A stretch of 64,000 bases of DNA from Streptomyces sp. CA-210063 (GTDB lineage Bacteria > Actinomycetota > Actinomycetes > Streptomycetales > Streptomycetaceae), in contig NZ_CP102512.1 in NCBI RefSeq assembly GCF_024612015.1, positions 9,486,001 to 9,550,000 on the forward strand, written 5' to 3'. Made by a program: the position numbers and the translations under genes. How positions within the stretch are numbered: the first letter of the stretch is position 1; the number at the start of each line of letters is the position of its first letter. Below, in pieces: positions 50,350 through 57,170 of this stretch. The notes below the pieces were generated by a model. That model was not told where the DNA came from and did no database searches. It saw only the letters and a program-made list of their open reading frames with translations.

Positions 50350-52185
50350 TCACGACGCCACGTCGCTGAGCTCCTGGAGCCGGGCGAGCCGGCGGTAGAG
50401 GCCGCTGTGCCGGTGGAGTTCGTCGTGGGTGCCGACGGCGTGCACCTGTCCCCGGTCGAGCACCACGATCCGCTGGGCCTCGGTGACGGTGGACAGGCGG
50501 TGCGCGATGGCGATGACCGCGCAGAACTCGGAGATCATGGTGATGCTGTCGCGCAGCGCGTTCTCCGACTCGCTGTCGAGGTTGGCGGTGGCCTCGTCCA
50601 GCAGCAGGAAGCGGGGTGCCTGCAGCAACGTACGGGCGATGGCGAGGCGTTGCCGCTGACCGCCCGACAGACCGGCGCCGCGGTCGCCGAGTTCGGTGTC
50701 GAGGCCGTGCGGCAGCGCGGCGATCACCTCCGTCAGGTTGGCCATGCGCAGCGCCTCGGCGATGTCCTTGTCGCCGGCGTCCGGCGCGCTGTACGTGAGG
50801 TTCTCCCGGACGGTGCCGCGCAGCAGGGTGTGGTCCTGGTCGACGTATCCGACGATGGACCGCAGCTGGTTGAGCGGCAGGTCGGTGATGTCCGTGCCGT
50901 CGATGCGGATCGCCCCGGACACCGGGTCGAAGAGCCGCTCGATGAGCTGGAAGACGGTGCTCTTGCCCGCGCCGGACGGGCCGACGACGGCGGTGAGCCC
51001 GCTGGCGGGCACCGTGAAGGAGACGTCGTCGAGGACGACCTTCTCGCTGCCCGGGTAGGCGAACGTCACCGCGTCGAAGGCGAGGCCGGTGTTGTACGCG
51101 GTCCTGGCGGGCCGGGGCCCGCGCCTGCGGTCCGCCGGGCGGTCGGCCGGCCTCTCGCCCTCCACCTCGATCTTGCCGAGCTCCGCCAGGCGGTCGATCG
51201 ACGCCCTGCCGACCTGGAACTGGGCGATGGACGTGAACAGCGTCAGCAGCGGGGCCACCAGATAGAAGAGATAGAGGATGAACGCCGTCAGATCGGCGGC
51301 GGTCATCTCGCCGGTCGCGGTGCGGGCCGCGCCCAGGGCGATGACGACGGTGAGGGCGAGCTGGGTGCCGATGCTCATCGTCGGGTCGAGCAGCGACGAC
51401 AGGACCGTCACCTTGATCCCGGACTTGCGGGCCTGTTTGGCGATGTCCGAGATGCCCTCCGCCTCACGGGCCTCGGCGCGGGACGCCTTCACGGTCGGCA
51501 TCGCGCCGAGCACCCGCATCAGCGCGGAGCCGAAGTTGCCGGTGTCGGTCTGGTTGAGCACCGACACCTTCCGCACCCCGCGCGCCAGCCAGAGCGAGAT
51601 GACGCTGGTGACGCCGAGACAGCCCAGCGTGGCGAGAAGCAGTACCTCGTCGACCCAGGCCATCAGCGCGATACCGCCGACGACCAGGAAGCCGTTCTGG
51701 ATGATGCTGTCGATGGCGTGCGTCATGGTGGTGCGGGCGAGGAGCGTGTCGCTGACCATCCGGGCGAACACGTCGCCCTGCTTCCAGCCGCTGTACGCGC
51801 GGAACCGGGAGCGCAGCAGCCGGGCGGCGAGGTTGCTGCGGATGTCGTAGACGATGTTCTCCCCGGCGAGGCCGATGACGTACGAGTGGAGGGCGCCGAG
51901 GACGGCGTCGGCGAGGAACAGGGCCGCGGCGATCAGGATGGGGCCGGTCACGGGCTGTTGGTTTTCGACGGAGGCGACCAGTCCGCCGATGACGGCGGGC
52001 TGGGCCAGGGACGCCGCGGCGCCCAGCAGGCCCAGCAGGATGCCGAGTGCGATCAGTCCGCGGTGTCGGCCCAGGGCTCGCCACGGCTTGGCTCCCTTGC
52101 CCCACAGCAGATGCAGATGGAGCTCGGGGACCGCCCGGTGCACGGCCCGCGGCCTGGTCGGGGGCCGCGTGCCGGCGGGGTTCAC
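50350..52185 (-). CDS. ABC exporter, fused membrane and ATPase domains
   Basis: 611 residues, type I exporter half-transporter. Six membrane helices in about 50-320 (LIALGILLGLLGAAASLAQP at the first). NBD: Walker A GPSGAGKST, Q-loop YVDQDHTLLRGTV, signature LSGGQRQRLAIAR, Walker B FLLLDEATANLD, H-loop IAHRLST. No N-terminal C39 peptidase domain, so any leader cleavage must be done by another enzyme. GTG 52185 overlaps the upstream small gene stop. Probably exports the 95-residue peptide or its product. Confidence 0.92.
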   Translation of the reverse strand: MNPAGTRPPTRPRAVHRAVPELHLHLLWGKGAKPWRALGRHRGLIALGILLGLLGAAASLAQPAVIGGLVASVENQQPVTGPILIAAALFLADAVLGALHSYVIGLAGENIVYDIRSNLAARLLRSRFRAYSGWKQGDVFARMVSDTLLARTTMTHAIDSIIQNGFLVVGGIALMAWVDEVLLLATLGCLGVTSVISLWLARGVRKVSVLNQTDTGNFGSALMRVLGAMPTVKASRAEAREAEGISDIAKQARKSGIKVTVLSSLLDPTMSIGTQLALTVVIALGAARTATGEMTAADLTAFILYLFYLVAPLLTLFTSIAQFQVGRASIDRLAELGKIEVEGERPADRPADRRRGPRPARTAYNTGLAFDAVTFAYPGSEKVVLDDVSFTVPASGLTAVVGPSGAGKSTVFQLIERLFDPVSGAIRIDGTDITDLPLNQLRSIVGYVDQDHTLLRGTVRENLTYSAPDAGDKDIAEALRMANLTEVIAALPHGLDTELGDRGAGLSGGQRQRLAIARTLLQAPRFLLLDEATANLDSESENALRDSITMISEFCAVIAIAHRLSTVTEAQRIVVLDRGQVHAVGTHDELHRHSGLYRRLARLQELSDVAS

Positions 52186-52307
52186 TCGGCGTCACTCCCG
52201 TCGTGCTTGCGTTCCCGCACGACCTGGACGTACAGGAGGGCCGCCTTGACGAAGCCGAGGCCGATCAGCACGAGGCCGCTGATGAAGAAGGGGTTGTCGA
52301 GGCTCAT
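52182..52307 (-). CDS. 41-residue single-TM protein of the peptide cluster
   Basis: MSLDNPFFISGLVLIGL then GFVKAALLYVQVVRERKHDG: one membrane helix and a charged cytoplasmic end. ATG 52307, GAGG 9 bases upstream. Stop overlaps the exporter GTG by 4 bp, and the start lies 2 bp after the preceding gene's stop, so it is embedded in the operon and very likely translated. Confidence 0.7.
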   Translation of the reverse strand: MSLDNPFFISGLVLIGLGFVKAALLYVQVVRERKHDGSDAE

Positions 52308-52309
52308 GG

Positions 52310-52930
52310 TCAGGTCCTCACTTCGGTCTTGGCAGGGGCGAGCGGGGTGAGGGGAGTGCTCGGGGCGTGCGGGTCGAGGGGCACGAAGGGGGAGACGAAC
52401 ATGAGCTGGGGGCCCTGGCGCATGTCGTATCCCGTGCTGGAGGCCAGGGCGAACTGGAAGCCCCTGACGTCGTCGGCCGACGCGTCCTCGGCCGCGATAC
52501 GGGTGCGTACGTGCTCGGAGATCAGCCGGTAGCCGGGGGTGTGGGCGGCGGCGGTGAAGCCCTGGTCGAGGCGGGGCAGGATCTCCTGGCACGCGTCGAA
52601 GACGGACTTGTCGGCGCGGCGGGTCGGGAACCAGACCAGGTGCAGCGGCTTGCGCTCCTCGATGCCGCTGGCGTCGCGCCAGCCGGAGGCCGCGCCGTCG
52701 CCGCTCACCGTCCGGTACAGGAAGTGGAAGTCGAACATGGCCGGGTGCGGTGCGAAGAACCGCCAGTTCGGCAGCAGGGAGAAGTGGTCCCGGGAACGGA
52801 CCCGGCCGAAGTGCTGGTGGGGGTGCTGGCCGGCGAGGGTCAGCAGGAGCAGGGCGGCTCCGGCGATCCGCCAGGGGGCTCCCTCACCGGTGAAGGCGCT
52901 CTTCAGCCGGAGACGGGGCAGGGACGTCAT
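52310..52930 (-). CDS. One-TM partner of the HTTM protein (SdpA-like in position)
   Basis: 206 residues: one N-terminal membrane helix (PWRIAGAALLLLTLAGQHPH), then a soluble domain with RDHFSLLPNWRFFAPHPAMF and DFHFLYRTVSGDG. The pattern NWRFFAPxP resembles the W-F-F-P stretch seen in small proteins that accompany HTTM-domain proteins. SdpA beside SdpB in Bacillus is the characterised case. ATG 52930 with AAGGAGG 8 bases upstream, overlapping the HTTM stop (ATGA). Homology to SdpA is a suggestion from layout and this motif, not established. Confidence 0.7.
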   Translation of the reverse strand: MTSLPRLRLKSAFTGEGAPWRIAGAALLLLTLAGQHPHQHFGRVRSRDHFSLLPNWRFFAPHPAMFDFHFLYRTVSGDGAASGWRDASGIEERKPLHLVWFPTRRADKSVFDACQEILPRLDQGFTAAAHTPGYRLISEHVRTRIAAEDASADDVRGFQFALASSTGYDMRQGPQLMFVSPFVPLDPHAPSTPLTPLAPAKTEVRT

Positions 52931-54846
52931 CGGGTGGCCTCCTTGCGGGGGGCGGGGCGGGACGGACGGGAGGGGCCAGAACCGGGGGAGCGGCGGTCGG
53001 GGGCGCCGAAGAACGCGACGACGCGGTCCGTCACCTGGTGCGCGTAGCGGCTGTTGATCAGCATGCTCTCGTGGGTGGCGCCCTCGATGACCACGGCCTC
53101 GCTGCGCGCGCCGACGTGGGCCTCGGCGAGCTCCTTGTGGAGGAGAAGCTGTTCGGGGTTGGTGTCCACGGTCCGCTGGGCGGAGATCACGAGCGCGGGT
53201 ACGCCCTCGATCCGGGCGAGCGCTCCCTTGAAGGACGCGAAATCGTCCCGTACGGCCTTCCATTCGCGGCGTGCGGCCTCCCACATGCGGGCGTCCGCGT
53301 ACTGCGCGAAGACCTTCTTCCGGTAGGCGTAGGGCAGTTCGGTGATCCAGACGGGACGGGTGAGGAGGGCGCCGGTGCCCAGGCGCAGTGCCCGGCTGAC
53401 CGAGGTGAAGTGCTCCGAGAGACCCTTCTCCACCTGGCTCAGTCCGCCGGCGAACTGGCCGGGGTGGGAGGAGTCGAGGTAGACGATGCCCCGGAGCCGG
53501 TCGCCCAGGTGACGGGCGGCGCGGCGGGCGATCTCGCCGCCGATGGAGTGGCCGACGAGGATCACCTCGCGGTGCGGGGCGACCGCGCCGTTCACGAGGT
53601 CGACCAGGTCGTGCACGGACTCCGACAGCCGGTACGGGCTGGTGGCCTCCCGGCGGCTGCCGGCGTATCCGGCGCGGGCGTAGGCGACGATGCCGTACCG
53701 GGTCTCGTGGGCCAGCCGTTCGGAGATCCAGGCATAGTGCTCGCTCGTCGACAGCAGTCCACTGGCCAGGACGACGACCGGCTGGTCGGGGTCGCCGGGC
53801 GAGTACTCCTCGTACTGGAGCCGGTTTCCGTGCCGGGTCGTCAGCATGCGGGAGGAGTGCCAGCCCTCGGTGGTACGCAGCCGTCGCCGTACGGCGGTCA
53901 CGGCCGCCGCGGCGGTGCCGCCCGCGAGTGCGACGAGCGCGGCCTTGACGGCACGGTCGTCACGTCCGGCGACGGCGGCGTGGGACCGGGGGGTGCTGGT
54001 GTAGGCGACCAGGGGGTGGAATGCGGGGAAGGCGGTCACGAACCGGCTCAGGCCCATGAAGTAGCCGTTGGCCACGTGGAACGCCGCGGCACTGGTGATC
54101 ATGGAGCGGGTCAGTGTGCCACCGCGGGCGTAGGCGAGCGGGAAGAGGCACTCCAGCGCGAGCACGCTGTGCGTGAGTGCCTTGGCGGTCTTCGGGTGCT
54201 CCTGGGTCCAGCGGAAGATGCCTTCGTGACCGTACGTACGGGTGCGCATCACTCCGCCGAGCGCGGAGGCGTCCCGCCAGGGCTTGCCGAACAGCTTGAC
54301 CCAACCGGACACCGCGTACGCCATGTTGGCCTGGAGGGCGGCGTACCACACCAGTGCGTCCTTGGCCGCAGGCGAGGGCGCCAGACGGGCGGCGCCGGTG
54401 GCGATCTGGACCAGTGTGGCCACCTGGTCGGAGCCGTCGCCGCCGTAGTGGTGGCGCGGGGCGAGCACGGCGGAGGAGGCGCCCAGGAACAGGTTGCCCG
54501 CGCCCCGCCACCGGGAATTGCCGGGCAGCAGCATGCCGACGGCCACGGCGGAGCGGGCCACGTGCAGGGCGGTGGTGGTGTGCACTCCGCTGACGCTGTC
54601 GACCAGACGGCGTGTCAGGGGGCCGGCTCCGGCGAGGTACTGCCTGGCCACCTCCCAGTCGTTCATCCCTCCCTTCTCGATGTCCTTGCGCTGGGTCAGG
54701 TACTCCAGGGAGGACTGCAGACTGGACACGGCGGCCAGCCGCTCGGACATGCCGATGGCGCGATCCCGGCCGACCGGAGCCGGTCCGAAGACCGCCGAGG
54801 TGATCCTTCCCGGAATTACGGAAGGAATTTTTCCGGTGAATTTCAC
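52927..54846 (-). CDS. HTTM-domain membrane protein fused to alpha/beta hydrolase
   Basis: 639 residues. Residues about 80-280 are multi-helix membrane sequence with HTTM-type features: LAPRHHYGGDGSDQVATLVQ, and NMAYAVSGWVKLFGKPWRDA, typical of the vitamin-K-carboxylase-like fold also found in SdpB. One further helix (about 300-320) leads to an alpha/beta hydrolase (about 335-615): nucleophile elbow VGHSIGGEIA (Ser 434) and a catalytic His in GATHESMLI (His 592). GTG 54846 with AGAGGGG upstream. First gene of the coupled operon, behind the hairpin at 54897-54931. A plausible role is membrane processing or cleavage of the peptide made by the gene just upstream; inferred. Confidence 0.8.
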   Translation of the reverse strand: MKFTGKIPSVIPGRITSAVFGPAPVGRDRAIGMSERLAAVSSLQSSLEYLTQRKDIEKGGMNDWEVARQYLAGAGPLTRRLVDSVSGVHTTTALHVARSAVAVGMLLPGNSRWRGAGNLFLGASSAVLAPRHHYGGDGSDQVATLVQIATGAARLAPSPAAKDALVWYAALQANMAYAVSGWVKLFGKPWRDASALGGVMRTRTYGHEGIFRWTQEHPKTAKALTHSVLALECLFPLAYARGGTLTRSMITSAAAFHVANGYFMGLSRFVTAFPAFHPLVAYTSTPRSHAAVAGRDDRAVKAALVALAGGTAAAAVTAVRRRLRTTEGWHSSRMLTTRHGNRLQYEEYSPGDPDQPVVVLASGLLSTSEHYAWISERLAHETRYGIVAYARAGYAGSRREATSPYRLSESVHDLVDLVNGAVAPHREVILVGHSIGGEIARRAARHLGDRLRGIVYLDSSHPGQFAGGLSQVEKGLSEHFTSVSRALRLGTGALLTRPVWITELPYAYRKKVFAQYADARMWEAARREWKAVRDDFASFKGALARIEGVPALVISAQRTVDTNPEQLLLHKELAEAHVGARSEAVVIEGATHESMLINSRYAHQVTDRVVAFFGAPDRRSPGSGPSRPSRPAPRKEATR

Positions 54847-54896
54847 GGGCCCCTCTTTCGTGGTAACCTCTGATGGATTTCTTTGCCTCAGGGCAC

Positions 54897-54931
54897 ACTG
54901 CCGGGCCAGAACACGACTCTGGCCCGGCAGT
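54897..54931. terminator. Strong hairpin between peptide gene and operon
   Basis: ACTGCCGGGCCAGA (54897-54910), 7-base loop, TCTGGCCCGGCAGT (54918-54931): perfect 14-bp stem. The T-run (TTTT) is on the plus side; minus-strand transcripts from the peptide gene meet the stem without a T-run. Expected to act as a partial terminator or 3' stabiliser of the peptide mRNA. Confidence 0.8.
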
Positions 54932-54992
54932 TTTCATGTGCTTTCTCGATCAGTTCCTAACAGCCGCGGGGAGTGAGGCTGTGCGGAGCGGA

Positions 54993-55280
54993 TCAGACGC
55001 CGCCCACGGCCGCGGCCTGGGCGTTCGCGGCGTTGGCGATGGCCTGGTTGGCGTCCGCGGCGGCGTTGTTCGCCTCCACGGCGCTGGCCGCGCCGACCAC
55101 CTGGGCGACGCCGCCGCCGACCTGGGCCAGGTCCGCCAGACCACCCAGTGCGGCGAGGGCGTTGGCGCCGTTCGCGACCCGGCCGATGCGCGGGGTACCG
55201 AGGGTGGGACGGGCGGACGCGAGGATGACACCCTCCACGGGGAGGTCCATACGGTCCATTGCCTTCGCGATGATGCTCAT
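54993..55280 (-). CDS. Putative precursor peptide, Ala/Gly/Asn-rich
   Basis: 95 residues, no Cys, no signal peptide of Sec type. N-terminus (1-36) is mixed (MDLPVEGVILASARPTLGTP) and could be a leader. The middle (37-68) is small and hydrophobic (ALAALGGLADLAQVGGGVAQ). The C-terminus (69-95) is Ala/Asn repeats (ANNAAADANQAIANAANAQA) ending AVGGV. ATG 55280 with AAAGGA 7 bases upstream: the best SD in the neighbourhood. Own leader, own upstream terminator (55473-55496) and downstream hairpin, followed by exporter and modifying genes. That is the layout of a bacteriocin or RiPP structural gene. Lanthipeptide, lasso and thiopeptide types are excluded by composition and neighbours. Confidence 0.65.
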   Translation of the reverse strand: MSIIAKAMDRMDLPVEGVILASARPTLGTPRIGRVANGANALAALGGLADLAQVGGGVAQVVGAASAVEANNAAADANQAIANAANAQAAAVGGV

Positions 55281-55305
55281 TCGCTTTTTCCTTTCGGTGT
55301 GACGG

Positions 55306-55342
55306 CTTCTTTTCTACTGCTTCTTTTCTGCTTCTTCTTTTC
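55306..55342 (-). repeat. Three GAAAAGAAG repeats at 14-bp spacing in the peptide leader
   Basis: Read on the minus strand GAAAAGAAG occurs at 55342-55334, 55328-55320 and 55314-55306, each exactly 14 bp apart, 26-62 bases before the peptide start. The tract is nearly pure purine and should be unstructured as RNA. Confidence 0.75.
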
Positions 55343-55419
55343 GAGGGCTTCGGGGAACCTTTTTCCGTGCCCTTCGAGAAAGAACACTACGGGCGCCCAC
55401 AGGGGCCTCACATCCTGAA

Positions 55420-55430
55420 AATTGCCGAAT
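55420..55430. promoter_or_regulatory. Shared motif in peptide upstream region
   Basis: AATTGCCGAAT, 140 bp before the peptide start; matches AATTGCCTAAT at 57140-57150 with one difference. Candidate common operator. Confidence 0.35.
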
Positions 55431-55467
55431 CTGCGAGTGACGGGGTTCACAGTGTGCGGGCGGCGCG

Positions 55468-55496
55468 AAAAAGGCCCGGACCATATGGTCCGGGCC
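55468..55496 (-). terminator. Intrinsic terminator of the oxidoreductase gene
   Basis: A perfect 24-bp palindrome (arms GGCCCGGACCAT and ATGGTCCGGGCC, 55473-55496) followed on the minus strand by TTTTT (55472-55468). It begins 32 bp after the oxidoreductase stop and separates it from the peptide gene. Confidence 0.88.
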
Positions 55497-55528
55497 GTTC
55501 GAAAAGGCGGTTCCGAAAGCGGGATTTC

Positions 55529-56941
55529 TCAGCGAAGCCGGCGCAGCGCCGACGCGGCCGCGTTCGCGCCGCACATGCCGTGGGCGCCGGCTCCCGGTGG
55601 CGTCGCAGCGGAGCAGATGTACATGCCCGGCACGCCGGTGCTGTAGGGGTCGAGCGCGGCGCGGGGGCGCAGCACGAGCTGGAAGGCGGTGTTCGCCCCG
55701 GCGATGATGTCACCGCCGACGTAGTTCGGGTTGTACTCCTCGAAGCCGGCCGGTGAGCGGACGGCCATGTCCAGGACCCGTTCGCGGAATCCGGGGGCGA
55801 ACCGTTCGATCTGTGCGACGACCGCTTCCGTGGCGTCTCCGTCGTAGCCGTGCGGCACATGTGCGTACGTCCAGACCGGGTGGACGTCGCCCTTCGAACG
55901 CCGCGGATCGGCCAGGTACTGCTGGCCGACGAGGACGAAGGGCCGCTCGGGCATGCGCCCGGCGTGGATCGCCCGCTCGCCGGCGGCGACCTCCTCGTAG
56001 GTCCCGCCGAGGTGGACGGTGCCGGCCCGGCGGGCCGCCTCGTTCGTCCAGGGCACACCGCCCTCGACGGCGAAGTCGACCTTGAAGGCGCCGGGTCCGT
56101 GACGGTACCGGCGATAGGCGCGGGCCACCCGCGCCGGCAGCCGGTCGCCCAGGATGTCGGCGACCGCGCGCGGCGCGAGGTCGAAGAGGACCACGTCGGC
56201 CGGGGGCAGGTCGGCCTGGGAACGCACCCGCACACCGGTCTCGATCCGGCCGCCGAACTCCGCGAGCCGAGCCGCGAGCGCGTCGCTGATCGCCCGGGAA
56301 CCGCCTGCGGCCACGGGCCACCCGTGGCGGTGACCGGCGGCGATGATCGTCAGGCCGACCGCGGCGCTCGCCGGCCGGTGGAACGGGCGGAACGCGTGCG
56401 CGGCCACCCCGGCGAAGAGTGCGCGGGTGGTCTCCGCCCGCCACAGCCGGGCCACCGCGGCGGCGGGCAGCAGGGCCTGCGGGCCGAACGCGGCCAGGCG
56501 CAGCGGATGCTTCGGCACATGACCGAGCGGCTGCATCAGGTCCTCGGCGAGCTCGTCGTAGCCGTCCGCGAGCGGCCGGAACACCCGCCGCCAGTTGCGT
56601 CCGTCCCCACCGTCGAGGCCGTCGGCCGTCTCCTCCACCGACCGGTGCAGGACCCCGGCCCCGCCGGAGTCCAGCGGATGCACGCAGTCGATGTCCGGCA
56701 GGCGCCAGGTCAGGCCGTGGCGGCCGAGGTCGAGGCCGCGCAGGAACGGGGAGCCGACGGTCATGGGATGGGTGGCTGAGCAGTGGTCGTGCAGGAGTCC
56801 CGGGGTCAGCTCGCTGGTGCGCGTGCCGCCGCCGATGGCGTCGGCGGCTTCGAGGACGGTGACCTCGACACCCTCCCGGGCGAGAAACGTGGCGGCCGCG
56901 AGTCCGTTCGGACCACTGCCCACCACGACGGCCGTACTCAT
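55529..56941 (-). CDS. FAD-dependent oxidoreductase, phytoene-desaturase-like
   Basis: 470 residues. N-terminal dinucleotide fold VVVGSGPNGLAAATFLAREG and VTVLEAADAIGGGTRT, a central substrate part, and C-terminal FAD segment GMYICSAATPPGAGAHGMCG. This is the layout of the CrtI/PYROXD2-like family of NAD(P)/FAD desaturases and isomerases. ATG 56941 has a perfect AGGAGG SD; the in-frame extension to 57106 overlaps a terminator. Separately terminated at 55496. It may act in the peptide pathway or make a small lipid/isoprenoid; no carotenoid genes are near. Confidence 0.9.
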   Translation of the reverse strand: MSTAVVVGSGPNGLAAATFLAREGVEVTVLEAADAIGGGTRTSELTPGLLHDHCSATHPMTVGSPFLRGLDLGRHGLTWRLPDIDCVHPLDSGGAGVLHRSVEETADGLDGGDGRNWRRVFRPLADGYDELAEDLMQPLGHVPKHPLRLAAFGPQALLPAAAVARLWRAETTRALFAGVAAHAFRPFHRPASAAVGLTIIAAGHRHGWPVAAGGSRAISDALAARLAEFGGRIETGVRVRSQADLPPADVVLFDLAPRAVADILGDRLPARVARAYRRYRHGPGAFKVDFAVEGGVPWTNEAARRAGTVHLGGTYEEVAAGERAIHAGRMPERPFVLVGQQYLADPRRSKGDVHPVWTYAHVPHGYDGDATEAVVAQIERFAPGFRERVLDMAVRSPAGFEEYNPNYVGGDIIAGANTAFQLVLRPRAALDPYSTGVPGMYICSAATPPGAGAHGMCGANAAASALRRLR

Positions 56942-57012
56942 GTGCCTCCTGCGTCGCCTCGAAAAACGGGCACCGGTCGGCCGGTTCGCGAAGCGGTGAA
57001 CGGGAAAGTGGT

Positions 57013-57040
57013 GGACCGGGCCCTCGCAAGGGCCCGGTCC
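57013..57040 (-). terminator. Hairpin terminator of the kinase gene
   Basis: GGACCGGGCCCT, loop CGCA, AGGGCCCGGTCC: perfect 12-bp stem, enclosed in a second weaker pairing AGTGGTG/CACCACT (57007-57055). 127 bp after the kinase stop and 72 bp before the oxidoreductase start. Confidence 0.8.
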
Positions 57041-57139
57041 GGGCCGTTTCACCACTCTGCGGGACGTGAGAAGGCCGTCCCGGCGCCTTTTGGGTCTTCG
57101 ACACATTAGAGGGCGGGCCCGCTCCGGCGCGATTCGCAG

Positions 57140-57170
57140 AATTGCCTAATTCACGCCCTGGATCGCCTAA
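57140..57170. promoter_or_regulatory. Direct repeat upstream of the oxidoreductase gene
   Basis: ATTGCCTAA (57141-57149) and ATCGCCTAA (57162-57170), start-to-start 21 bp, two helical turns. The second overlaps the kinase stop codon. A further TTAGGCAT lies just upstream of the kinase start (58525-58532) and AATTGCCGAAT before the peptide gene. Possible binding sites of the adjacent LuxR-type regulators. Confidence 0.4.

Noticed and set aside
54993..55280. Lanthipeptide, lasso-peptide or sactipeptide precursor
   Set aside because: No Cys, almost no Ser/Thr, and no LanM/LanBC, lasso cyclase or radical-SAM gene nearby.
55529..56941. Carotenoid phytoene desaturase (crtI)
   Set aside because: Family resemblance only; no phytoene synthase, cyclase or other isoprenoid gene in the window.
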